DNA of 64,000 nt from Mycolicibacterium sp. lyk4-40-TYG-92 (lineage in GTDB: Bacteria; Actinomycetota; Actinomycetes; Mycobacteriales; Mycobacteriaceae), in assembly GCF_030209435.1 (NCBI RefSeq), contig NZ_JARVRX010000001.1, positions 682,001 to 746,000 on the forward strand. The letters run 5' to 3'. Made by a program: the position numbers and the translations under genes. Below the pieces are notes generated by a model. It was not told the origin of the DNA. It saw only the letters and a program-made list of their open reading frames with translations, and ran no database searches. Positions within the stretch are counted from its first letter, which is position 1, and each line of letters begins with the position of its first letter. Of this stretch, positions 37,069 to 45,763 are shown piece after piece.

Positions 37069-37108
37069 TTCGGCGCCGACGCCAATTCTGCGTCGGCGGC
37101 CCGGTCCA

Positions 37109-37345
37109 CTCGCCCTTTTGCGGCACCAGTTCAGAGTCAACGGGAGGACCGGCTAGGCGTGCGTTGAGGCTGTACCCAGGGCGCTCCTTGCTCGCACTTT
37201 TGTGCCACCAGTACAGAGTCAACGACTGGCGTGGCTGCATACGCGTTGACCCTGTACCTGGGGCGCACTCCACTCGCACTTTTTGCGCCACCACCGCGGG
37301 ATCAACCGGACGTCTCGGCCAACTCGCTAACCAGGGCGCGACGTC
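37109..37345. repeat. Three imperfect 82-bp tandem repeats
   Basis: Units begin with CTCGC(A/C)CTTTT at 37109, 37191 and 37273, exactly 82 bases apart. Units 1 and 2 match closely in their first 35 bases (CACCAGT-CAGAGTCAACG) and again in CGTTGA-CTGTACC and GGGCGC. Unit 3 is decayed and shortened after about 35 bases. In unit 2, GTACAGAGTCAACG (37211-37224) pairs with CGTTGACCCTGTAC (37244-37257) except for one base, so each unit can form a hairpin. Confidence 0.85.
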
Positions 37346-37437
37346 AGCGCCCCACCGCAGAATCAAGGCAGAATGAACCGGAATCACCGCAGGACGGGCC
37401 GCAGAACCCGGGCGCGCCGAACGGTTCCCCAGCGGAT

Positions 37438-37466
37438 TTGGAGCGAGCCCGGATCTGGGGCATACT
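37438..37466 (+). promoter_or_regulatory. Promoter of the S10 ribosomal operon
   Basis: TTGGAG (37438-37443), a 17-base spacer and CATACT (37461-37466). The -35 lies in the 11-mer GATTTGGAGCG, which recurs exactly in the promoter upstream of rplN (53214-53224). TACTGT at 37463-37468 is an alternative -10. Confidence 0.65.
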
Positions 37467-37730
37467 GTTCGGGTTGCCTTGCGCCGGGTTCGCCCGCTGC
37501 GGGCATACGACCGGCGCCCATCACGGGCGCATCCGGTCCCAGCATCGCCCACGATGGAATTTCCAGCGCGGACGACTGTGCGCAAAGGCGACACGCCCGA
37601 GCGCGGGGGTCGGTGAACCACAGAAACGTAAAGAGCGGCGGCATAGCCAGCGCGCGCATTCGGATTCCCGAGGCGTGCGTATTGAAGACCAGGCCCGAGC
37701 ACGGGCCCGTGAAAGTTAGGTAGGAGAAGC

Positions 37731-38036
37731 GTGGCGGGACAGAAGATCCGCATCAGGCTCAAGGCCTACGACCACGAGGCGATTGACGCCTCGGCGCGCA
37801 AGATCGTTGAGACGGTCACCCGTACGGGAGCAAGCGTGGTCGGCCCGGTGCCGCTGCCGACCGAGAAGAACGTGTACTGCGTCATCCGGTCTCCCCATAA
37901 GTACAAGGACTCGCGGGAGCATTTCGAAATGCGTACCCACAAGCGCCTTATCGACATCCTCGACCCCACGCCGAAGACCGTTGACGCCTTGATGCGCATC
38001 GATCTGCCGGCGAGCGTCGACGTCAACATCCAGTAG
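37731..38036 (+). CDS. rpsJ: 30S ribosomal protein S10
   Basis: A 101-residue S10, small-subunit head protein and, as NusE, part of antitermination complexes. It begins with GTG ([19 protein letters not shown]) and has a GTAGGAG ribosome-binding site. Canonical motif [20 protein letters not shown] (about 36-55) is present. First gene of the S10 operon. Confidence 0.99.
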
Positions 38037-38049
38037 GAGACCCAGAAAA

Positions 38050-38703
38050 ATGGCACGCAAAGGCATTTTGGGCACCAAGCTGGGCATGACGCAGGTGTTC
38101 GACGAGAACAACAAAGTCGTCCCGGTCACGGTCGTGAAGGCCGGCCCCAACGTGGTGACCCGCATCCGTACCACCGAGCGCGACGGCTACAGCGCCGTGC
38201 AGCTCGCCTACGGCGAGATCAGCCCGCGCAAGGTGAACAAGCCGGTCACCGGCCAGTTCGCCGCTGCAGGCGTCAACCCGCGTCGGCACCTGGCCGAGCT
38301 CCGTCTCGACGACGAGTCCGCCGCTGCTGAGTACGAGGTCGGCCAGGAGCTGACCGCCGAGATCTTCGCCGACGGCGTGTACGTCGACGTGACCGGCACC
38401 AGCAAGGGCAAGGGCTTCGCCGGCACGATGAAGCGTCACGGCTTCAAGGGCCAGGGCGCCGCGCACGGCGCTCAGGCTGTGCACCGTCGTCCCGGTTCGA
38501 TCGGTGGCTGCGCCACCCCGGGCCGTGTCTTCAAGGGCACCCGCATGTCCGGCCGCATGGGTAGTGACCGCGTCACCACCCAGAACCTGAAGGTTCACAA
38601 GGTCGACGCCGAGAACGGTGTGTTGCTCATCAAGGGCGCCATCCCGGGCCGCAACGGTGGACTGGTGGTTGTCCGCACCGCAGTTAAGCGAGGCGAGAAG
38701 TAA
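38050..38703 (+). CDS. rplC: 50S ribosomal protein L3
   Basis: A 217-residue L3, which nucleates 23S rRNA folding near the peptidyl-transferase centre. [20 protein letters not shown] is at 4-23 and the long basic loop [20 protein letters not shown] near 119-138. AGGAG precedes the start. Its stop overlaps the rplD start by one base (TAATG). Confidence 0.99.
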   Translation: MARKGILGTKLGMTQVFDENNKVVPVTVVKAGPNVVTRIRTTERDGYSAVQLAYGEISPRKVNKPVTGQFAAAGVNPRRHLAELRLDDESAAAEYEVGQELTAEIFADGVYVDVTGTSKGKGFAGTMKRHGFKGQGAAHGAQAVHRRPGSIGGCATPGRVFKGTRMSGRMGSDRVTTQNLKVHKVDAENGVLLIKGAIPGRNGGLVVVRTAVKRGEK

Positions 38704-39350
38704 TGACTCTCAAGATTGACGTCAAGACCCCGGACGGCAAGAAGGACGGCTCTGTCGAGCTGCCCGCCGAGCTGTTCGACGTCGAGCCCAACATCGCGCT
38801 GATGCACCAGGTGGTGACGGCCCAGCTGGCCGCCGCTCGCCAGGGCACGCACGCCACCAAGACCCGGGCCATGGTGTCCGGTGGTGGCAAGAAGCCGTAC
38901 CGCCAGAAGGGCACCGGCCGCGCCCGTCAGGGTTCGACCCGCGCCCCGCAGTTCACCGGTGGTGGTGTCGTCCACGGCCCGCAGCCGCGTGACTACAGCC
39001 AGCGGACCCCGAAGAAGATGATCGCTGCTGCCCTGCGCAGCGCGCTGTCGGACCGGGCCCGCAACGAGCGCATCCACGCGATCACCGAGCTGGTGGCCGG
39101 TCAGAACCCGTCGACCAAGAGCGCCAAGTCGTTCCTGTCGTCGCTGACCGACAACAAGAAGGTGCTCGTCGTGATCGGCCGCAGCGATGTGGTCGGCGCC
39201 AAGAGCGTCCGCAACCTGCCCGGTGTGCACGTGATCTCGCCGGATCAGCTGAACACCTACGACGTGCTGAACGCCGACGACCTGGTGTTCTCGGTGGAGG
39301 CGCTCAATGCCTACATCACCGCCAACACGAAAGAGGAGGTGTCGGCCTGA
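38703..39350 (+). CDS. rplD: 50S ribosomal protein L4
   Basis: A 215-residue L4 that lines the polypeptide exit tunnel. The tunnel loop [20 protein letters not shown] is at about 59-78 and carries no visible macrolide-resistance change. Coupled to rplC by TAATG and to rplW by TGATG. Confidence 0.99.
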   Translation: MTLKIDVKTPDGKKDGSVELPAELFDVEPNIALMHQVVTAQLAAARQGTHATKTRAMVSGGGKKPYRQKGTGRARQGSTRAPQFTGGGVVHGPQPRDYSQRTPKKMIAAALRSALSDRARNERIHAITELVAGQNPSTKSAKSFLSSLTDNKKVLVVIGRSDVVGAKSVRNLPGVHVISPDQLNTYDVLNADDLVFSVEALNAYITANTKEEVSA

Positions 39351-39652
39351 TGGCTACCGTGACTGATCCTCGCGACATCATCCTGGCCCCGGTCATCTCG
39401 GAGAAGTCCTACGGGCTCATCGAGGACAACACGTACACGTTCATCGTGGCGCCGGAGTCCAACAAGACGCAGATCAAGATCGCTATCGAGAAGATCTTCG
39501 ACGTGAAGGTCGACTCGGTGAACACCGCGAACCGGAAGGGCAAGCGCAAGCGCACCCGCACCGGTTACGGCCAGCGCAAGAGCACCAAGCGCGCGATCGT
39601 GACCCTGTCCGCCGGCAGCAAGCCGATCGAACTGTTCGGAGCTCCGGCCTGA
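39350..39652 (+). CDS. rplW: 50S ribosomal protein L23
   Basis: A 100-residue L23 at the tunnel exit, the docking site for trigger factor and SRP. It contains [20 protein letters not shown] (about 12-31) and the basic [20 protein letters not shown] tail (about 63-82). The start overlaps the rplD stop. Confidence 0.99.
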   Translation: MATVTDPRDIILAPVISEKSYGLIEDNTYTFIVAPESNKTQIKIAIEKIFDVKVDSVNTANRKGKRKRTRTGYGQRKSTKRAIVTLSAGSKPIELFGAPA

Positions 39653-39681
39653 TCGGCCGGGAGTTAAGGGATTAACTGATA

Positions 39682-40518
39682 ATGGGAATTCGCAAGTACA
39701 AGCCGACGACCCCGGGTCGTCGCGGTTCGAGCGTCTCCGACTTCGCCGAGATCACTCGTTCGACTCCGGAGAAGTCGCTGATCCGTCCGCTGCACGGCAC
39801 TGGTGGTCGTAACGCCCACGGCCGCATCACGACTCGCCACAAGGGTGGCGGTCACAAGCGTGCCTACCGCGTCATCGACTTCCGTCGCCATGACAAGGAC
39901 GGCGTCAACGCCAAGGTCGCGCACATCGAGTACGACCCGAACCGCACCGCGAACATCGCGCTGCTCCACTTCGTGGACGGCGAGAAGCGCTACATCATCG
40001 CCCCCAAGGACCTCAAGCAGGGCGACGTTGTCGAGTCGGGCCCCAACGCCGACATCAAGCCGGGCAACAACCTGCCGATGCGCAACATCCCGGCCGGTAC
40101 CGTCATCCACGCCGTGGAGCTGCGTCCGGGCGGCGGCGCCAAGCTGGCCCGCTCGGCCGGTGTCAGCATCCAGCTGCTCGGTAAGGAAGGCGCCTACGCC
40201 ACGCTGCGTATGCCGTCGGGTGAAATCCGTCGCGTCGACGTGCGCTGCCGCGCCACCGTCGGCGAGGTCGGCAACGCCGAGCAGGCGAACATCAACTGGG
40301 GTAAGGCCGGCCGTATGCGGTGGAAGGGCAAGCGCCCGACCGTCCGTGGTGTCGTGATGAACCCGGTTGACCACCCGCACGGTGGTGGTGAGGGCAAGAC
40401 CTCCGGTGGTCGTCACCCGGTCAGCCCGTGGGGCAAGCCCGAGGGCCGTACCCGCAAGCCGAACAAGCCGAGCGACAAGCTCATCGTCCGCCGCCGGCGC
40501 ACCGGCAAGAAGCGCTAG
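39682..40518 (+). CDS. rplB: 50S ribosomal protein L2
   Basis: A 278-residue L2, required for peptidyl transfer and subunit association. It begins [20 protein letters not shown]. The conserved [12 protein letters not shown] segment (about 224-235), with the histidine implicated in peptidyl-transferase function, is intact. A 29-base gap separates it from rplW. Confidence 0.99.
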   Translation: MGIRKYKPTTPGRRGSSVSDFAEITRSTPEKSLIRPLHGTGGRNAHGRITTRHKGGGHKRAYRVIDFRRHDKDGVNAKVAHIEYDPNRTANIALLHFVDGEKRYIIAPKDLKQGDVVESGPNADIKPGNNLPMRNIPAGTVIHAVELRPGGGAKLARSAGVSIQLLGKEGAYATLRMPSGEIRRVDVRCRATVGEVGNAEQANINWGKAGRMRWKGKRPTVRGVVMNPVDHPHGGGEGKTSGGRHPVSPWGKPEGRTRKPNKPSDKLIVRRRRTGKKR

Positions 40519-40536
40519 GCCGGAAAGGAATAGACG

Positions 40537-40817
40537 ATGCCTCGTAGCCTCAAGAAGGGTCCGTTCGTCGACGACCATCTGTTGAAGAAGGTCGACGCGC
40601 AGAACGAGAAGAACACCAAGCAGGTCATCAAGACCTGGTCCCGTCGGTCGACCATCATCCCCGACTTCATCGGCCACACCTTCGCCGTCCACGACGGTCG
40701 CAAGCACGTGCCGGTGTTCGTCAGCGAAGCGATGGTTGGGCACAAGCTCGGCGAGTTCGCCCCGACGCGGACCTTCAAGGGTCACATCAAGGACGACCGG
40801 AAGAGCAAGCGCCGCTA

Positions 40818-40818
<1 letters not shown>
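40537..40818 (+). CDS. rpsS: 30S ribosomal protein S19
   Basis: A 93-residue S19 that forms a complex with S13 in the small-subunit head. It begins [18 protein letters not shown] and contains the [20 protein letters not shown] segment (about 35-54). A GGAAAGGA ribosome-binding site precedes it; the stop overlaps rplV (TAATG). Confidence 0.99.
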
Positions 40819-42130
<1,312 letters not shown>

Positions 42131-42132
42131 GC

Positions 42133-42549
42133 ATGCTGATTCCCCGCAAGGTCAAGCACCGCAAGCAGCACCACCCGGAGCAGCGCGGTATCGCCAGCGG
42201 CGGCACCTCGGTCAGCTTCGGTGACTACGGCATCCAGGCCCTGGGCCACGCCTACATCACCAACCGGCAGATCGAGTCCGCTCGTATCGCCATCAACCGG
42301 CACATCAAGCGTGGCGGCAAGGTCTGGATCAACATCTTCCCGGACCGCCCGCTGACCAAGAAGCCTGCCGAAACCCGCATGGGTTCCGGTAAGGGTTCGC
42401 CGGAGTGGTGGGTCGCCAACGTCAAGCCGGGTCGCGTGCTCTTCGAGCTCAGCTACCCCGACGAGAAGATCGCTCGTGAGGCGCTCACCCGCGCCATCCA
42501 CAAGCTGCCCATCAAGGCTCGGATCGTCACCCGAGAGGAGCAGTTCTGA
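42133..42549 (+). CDS. rplP: 50S ribosomal protein L16
   Basis: A 138-residue L16 near the A site. It begins [19 protein letters not shown] and has [20 protein letters not shown] (about 79-98). It starts two bases after rpsC and its stop overlaps rpmC (TGATG). Confidence 0.99.
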   Translation: MLIPRKVKHRKQHHPEQRGIASGGTSVSFGDYGIQALGHAYITNRQIESARIAINRHIKRGGKVWINIFPDRPLTKKPAETRMGSGKGSPEWWVANVKPGRVLFELSYPDEKIAREALTRAIHKLPIKARIVTREEQF

Positions 42550-42779
42550 TGTCAGTTGGAACTACGCCCGGTGAGCTCCGCGAGCTGACCGAGGAAGAGC
42601 TGACCACCCGTCTGCGTGAGTCGAAGGAAGAGCTGTTCAACCTTCGCTTCCAGATGGCCACCGGTCAGCTGTCGAACAACCGCCGGCTGCGCACCGTGCG
42701 GCAGGAGATCGCGCGGGTCTACACGATCCTGCGTGAACGCGAGTTGGGCCTGGCGTCCGGGCCGGTTGGTAAGGATTAG
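42549..42779 (+). CDS. rpmC: 50S ribosomal protein L29
   Basis: A 76-residue L29 at the tunnel exit. It has the two-helix pattern [20 protein letters not shown] and [20 protein letters not shown]. Coupled to rplP by the TGATG overlap; ends two bases before rpsQ. Confidence 0.98.
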   Translation: MSVGTTPGELRELTEEELTTRLRESKEELFNLRFQMATGQLSNNRRLRTVRQEIARVYTILRERELGLASGPVGKD

Positions 42780-42781
42780 TC

Positions 42782-43078
42782 ATGGCAGAAACTAAAGGCC
42801 CCAAGCACACGCCGGCCACCGAGACCGAGCGCGGCAGCCGCAAGACCGCCATCGGTTACGTGGTGTCCGACAAGATGGAAAAGACCATCGTGGTCGAGCT
42901 GGAATCCCGCAAGAGCCACCCGCTCTACGGGAAGATCATCCGGACCACCACCAAGGTCAAGGCGCACGACGAGAACGGCGATGCCGGTATCGGCGACCGC
43001 GTCTCGCTGATGGAGACCCGTCCGCTGTCGGCGACCAAGCGCTGGCGTCTGGTCGAGGTGCTCGAGAAGGCCAAGTAA
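42782..43078 (+). CDS. rpsQ: 30S ribosomal protein S17
   Basis: A 98-residue S17. The OB-fold core [20 protein letters not shown] (about 22-41) and [20 protein letters not shown] (about 43-62) are standard. It has a short N-terminal extension ([18 protein letters not shown]); M. tuberculosis S17 has a longer one. Last gene of the S10 operon, followed by a strong terminator. Confidence 0.99.
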   Translation: MAETKGPKHTPATETERGSRKTAIGYVVSDKMEKTIVVELESRKSHPLYGKIIRTTTKVKAHDENGDAGIGDRVSLMETRPLSATKRWRLVEVLEKAK

Positions 43079-43096
43079 GGCTTTCGACAGACATGG

Positions 43097-43134
43097 AACT
43101 GCCCCTCTTCTTCGGAAGAGGGGCAGTTTTGTCT
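43097..43134 (+). terminator. Intrinsic terminator of the S10 operon
   Basis: A perfect 14-bp stem, AACTGCCCCTCTTC (43097-43110) and GAAGAGGGGCAGTT (43115-43128), with a UUCG tetraloop, runs directly into TTGTCTT. One of the strongest terminators in the window, 18 bases after the rpsQ stop. Confidence 0.95.
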
Positions 43135-43161
43135 TGCGCGGAGAATTCCGCCGCCGCAATC

Positions 43162-43188
43162 CAATCCGGATCGGTGTCGGCTCCGAAT
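43162..43188 (+). promoter_or_regulatory. SigK-type promoter upstream of dipZ
   Basis: CAATCC (43162-43167) and CGAAT (43184-43188) with a 16-base spacer match the mycobacterial SigK consensus CCATCC-N16/17-CGAAT at 10 of 11 positions. The expected start point is at or next to the dipZ ATG (43196), implying a leaderless mRNA. The operon it would drive contains sigK itself, so autoregulation is implied. Confidence 0.75.
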
Positions 43189-43195
43189 ACGGGGC

Positions 43196-44374
43196 ATGCA
43201 CACCCTCGTCCTCATCGGTTTCCTCGGCGGACTGATCACCGGCATCTCGCCGTGCATCCTGCCGGTCCTGCCCGTGGTTCTGTTTTCCGGCACCAGCCGC
43301 CGCCCCTACCTGGTGATCGCCGGACTGGTGCTGAGCTTCAGCGTGGTGACCCTCGTCGGAACCGTCGTGCTGCAGCAGTTGCACCTACCGGCCGACATCA
43401 TCCGCTGGGTCGGCCTGCTGGCGCTCACGGCCATCGGTGTCGGCTTGATCTTCCCGCGCGTCGAGCGCCTGCTGGAGGCGCCGTTCGCGCGCATCCCGCA
43501 ACGGGACATCGCCGGCAGCCGTAAGGGTTTCGGCCTCGGTCTGGCGTTGGGCGTGCTCTACGCGCCATGCGCGGGGCCCGTGCTGGCGGCGATCGTCGTG
43601 GCCGGGGCGACCGGTCATATCGGGCTGGACACCGTCGCACTGACCGCGTCATTCGCGGTCGGCACCGCACTACCGTTGTTGCTGTTCGCGGTGGGTGGGC
43701 AGCGAGTTGCCGAGCGGGTCAAGGCATTTCAGCACCGGCAGCGGCAGATTCGGGTCGCCGCCGGGGTGGTCATGCTGGTGGCGGCAGTGGCCCTGGCGCT
43801 GAACCTGCCCGCCACGGTGCAACGGCAGATCCCCGACTACACCGCTACCTTGCAGGCGCGCATCGCGCCGGCCGGCGTCGGCTTGGCGAATTGCGCGGAG
43901 GGCGCGAGCGTCCTGCAGAACTGCGGCACCGCGCCGGACATCGTCGGCATCGACAGCTGGTTCAACACTCCGGGTGACGCACCGCTCGATCTGAAAGCCT
44001 TGCGCGGCAAGGTGGTTCTGGTCGACTTCTGGACCTACACCTGCATCAACTGCCAACGGGCGATCGAGCACGTCACCGGCTGGTACGACCGGTACAAGGA
44101 CCAAGGCTTCACCGTCATCGGTGTGCACACACCGGAGTACCAGTTCGAGCACGAGCGCGACGGCGTCATCAAGGGTGCGGCCGACCTGCACATCAAGTAC
44201 CCGGTCGCTCTGGACAATTCATATGACACCTGGAACAACTACCAGAACCAGTACTGGCCGGCGAGCTACCTGATCGACGCCGACGGTGTGGTGCGGCACA
44301 TCAAATTCGGGGAAGGTGACTACGACGCCACTGAAGGCATGATCCGTGAGCTGCTGGCCCAGGCGAAGCACTGA
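43196..44374 (+). CDS. dipZ: DipZ-type thiol-disulfide protein (CcdA membrane domain fused to thioredoxin domain)
   Basis: A 392-residue protein. The membrane half (about 1-205, six helices) has the CcdA electron-relay motifs [11 protein letters not shown] (Cys20) and [10 protein letters not shown] (Cys125). After the last helix (about 188-206), an exported thioredoxin-like domain carries [12 protein letters not shown] with the redox pair Cys283/Cys286. It moves reducing power from cytoplasm to exported thiol substrates. M. tuberculosis DipZ (Rv2874) is far longer (about 695 residues) because of an extra C-terminal domain missing here. It is in one transcript with sigK and rskA; in M. tuberculosis dipZ is a SigK target. 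Confidence 0.92.
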   Translation: MHTLVLIGFLGGLITGISPCILPVLPVVLFSGTSRRPYLVIAGLVLSFSVVTLVGTVVLQQLHLPADIIRWVGLLALTAIGVGLIFPRVERLLEAPFARIPQRDIAGSRKGFGLGLALGVLYAPCAGPVLAAIVVAGATGHIGLDTVALTASFAVGTALPLLLFAVGGQRVAERVKAFQHRQRQIRVAAGVVMLVAAVALALNLPATVQRQIPDYTATLQARIAPAGVGLANCAEGASVLQNCGTAPDIVGIDSWFNTPGDAPLDLKALRGKVVLVDFWTYTCINCQRAIEHVTGWYDRYKDQGFTVIGVHTPEYQFEHERDGVIKGAADLHIKYPVALDNSYDTWNNYQNQYWPASYLIDADGVVRHIKFGEGDYDATEGMIRELLAQAKH

Positions 44375-44398
44375 CCGATGCCGCTAGGCTGCTCGACG

Positions 44399-44962
44399 AT
44401 GGCCCCGTCGTCTGAGCGAACTCCGGATCTCGGCGCCCTGTTGCGCCGGGTCGCCGACGGGGATGCCGCCGCGTTCGCGTCGTTCTACGACGCGACGTGT
44501 GCCCGGGTCTTCGGTCTGATCCTGCGGGTGCTGCGGGACCGCGGTTACAGCGAAGAGACGACGCAGGAGGTGTACGCCCAGGTGTGGCGGTCCGCTGCCG
44601 CGTTCGACCCGGGCGAGGGTTCGGCACTGGCCTGGGTGATGACGCTGGCCCATCGCCGCGCCGTCGATCGGGTACGTGCGGAGGCCGCGAGCAGCCGGCG
44701 TGAATGGGACTACGGCACAACGCATCTCGATCGGCCGTCCGATGTGGTGGCGGAGGAGGCGGTGCGGGGCGATGACCGTCGTCGGGTCGTGGGCTGTCTC
44801 GGCACCCTCACCGACTCGCAGCGTGAAACGATCGAGCTGGCCTACTACGACGGATTGACCCATGTGCAGGTCTCCGAGCGGCTTGCCACGAGTCTCGGCA
44901 CGGTGAAATCGCGGATGCGCGATGGGCTGCGCAAGCTCCGTGATTGTCTGGGGGAGTCATGA
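44399..44962 (+). CDS. sigK: RNA polymerase sigma factor SigK
   Basis: A 187-residue ECF sigma factor, the same length as M. tuberculosis SigK and very similar throughout: VLRDRGYSEETTQEVYAQVW (about 41-60), SALAWVMTLAHRRAVDRVR (about 73-91) and the region 4 recognition portion TDSQRETIELAYYDGLT (about 138-154) with SRMRDGLRKLR near the end. It directs transcription of antigen and redox genes (mpt70, mpt83, dipZ) in other mycobacteria. The ATG at 44399 gives the family length; one at 44378 is also in frame. Coupled to rskA by ATGA. Confidence 0.93.
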   Translation: MAPSSERTPDLGALLRRVADGDAAAFASFYDATCARVFGLILRVLRDRGYSEETTQEVYAQVWRSAAAFDPGEGSALAWVMTLAHRRAVDRVRAEAASSRREWDYGTTHLDRPSDVVAEEAVRGDDRRRVVGCLGTLTDSQRETIELAYYDGLTHVQVSERLATSLGTVKSRMRDGLRKLRDCLGES

Positions 44963-45645
44963 GCGTTCCGTCCGAATTCGAACTGCTCGAGCTTGCGGTG
45001 CCCTACGCGTTGGACGCCGTCTCTGATGCCGAGCGCGCCGACATCGAGCGGCGATTGGCGGGTGCCCCGGTGTCCGTCGCGGACGCGTTCCGCCGGCAGG
45101 TGACCGAGACCCGGGAGACGCTGGCGACGCTGTCGGACGCCACGGCCGTCCACCCGCCGGCGGCGCTCAGAGATGCTGTTCTGCATGGCCATCGGGGCCG
45201 GGTCCGTGAACACCGTTGGCGCAATGGAGTTCTGGCGGCGGCCGCGGTTCTCGCGGTCGGCGGCAGCGCGTTCGCCGCGGGTTGGATGCTGCGCCCGCCG
45301 TCGGCGCCGCCGGTCGCCGAACAGGTGATGACGGCACCGGACGTTCGCTCCGTTTCGACGGCTCTGCGCTCCGGTGGGACGGCGACCGTCGTCTACTCGC
45401 GGCAGCGCGGCGACGGGATGGTGGTGTTCGACGGGGCTGCCGCGCCGCCCCCGGGCATGGCCTATCAGGTCTGGCTGATGATGGACGGTGTCCCGGTCGC
45501 TTCGGGGCCGGCGGTTTCCAGCCTGCGCACCATGATGGTGCCGAACATCAGGCGGGCGACGGCGCTGGGCGTGACCGTTGAGCCGGTGGGGCGTACGGGG
45601 GATTCGCCTCCAGGCGACATGGTGGGGCGGGTCGTGCTGCCCTAG
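44959..45645 (+). CDS. rskA: Anti-sigma-K factor RskA
   Basis: A 228-residue single-pass membrane anti-sigma factor. The cytoplasmic N-terminal domain begins FELLELAVPYALDAVSDAER (about 7-26) and binds SigK. The transmembrane helix is about residues 89-110, and the extracytoplasmic part has AYQVWLMMDGVPVASGPA near 169-186, the DUF/RskA C-terminal fold. GGGGAG precedes the ATG, which overlaps the sigK stop. Regulated proteolysis (Rip1 pathway) releases SigK in M. tuberculosis. Confidence 0.93.
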   Translation: MSVPSEFELLELAVPYALDAVSDAERADIERRLAGAPVSVADAFRRQVTETRETLATLSDATAVHPPAALRDAVLHGHRGRVREHRWRNGVLAAAAVLAVGGSAFAAGWMLRPPSAPPVAEQVMTAPDVRSVSTALRSGGTATVVYSRQRGDGMVVFDGAAAPPPGMAYQVWLMMDGVPVASGPAVSSLRTMMVPNIRRATALGVTVEPVGRTGDSPPGDMVGRVVLP

Positions 45646-45763
45646 ACTTGGGCCGGCGCGGAACTCGTCGTGAACGTCAATATCGCGGATGCGGCTCAGC
45701 CGCGGGGTGTAATCTCCGGGCGGGTCGCCGATATCGGGCGAATGCTGACTGGGACGAGGCGTC

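Larger units (their letters stand above)
37045..37730. other. 686-base noncoding region upstream of the S10 operon
   Basis: It contains the DUF4442 operator (37053-37068), the 82-bp tandem repeats (37109-37345), the S10 promoter (37438-37466) and a leader of about 260 bases before rpsJ. The leader holds several GC-rich inverted repeats, for example GCCCGAGCACGGGC just before the rpsJ ribosome-binding site. No credible protein-coding gene was seen. Confidence 0.7.

Noticed and set aside
37109..37345. CRISPR array
   Set aside because: Units are 82 bases and adjacent with no spacers, and no cas genes were seen.
37373..37723. A possible 116-residue basic protein between the 82-bp repeats and rpsJ
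   Set aside because: It covers the S10 promoter and leader, is rich in Arg/Ala/Pro like spurious frames of GC-rich DNA, and has no ribosome-binding site.
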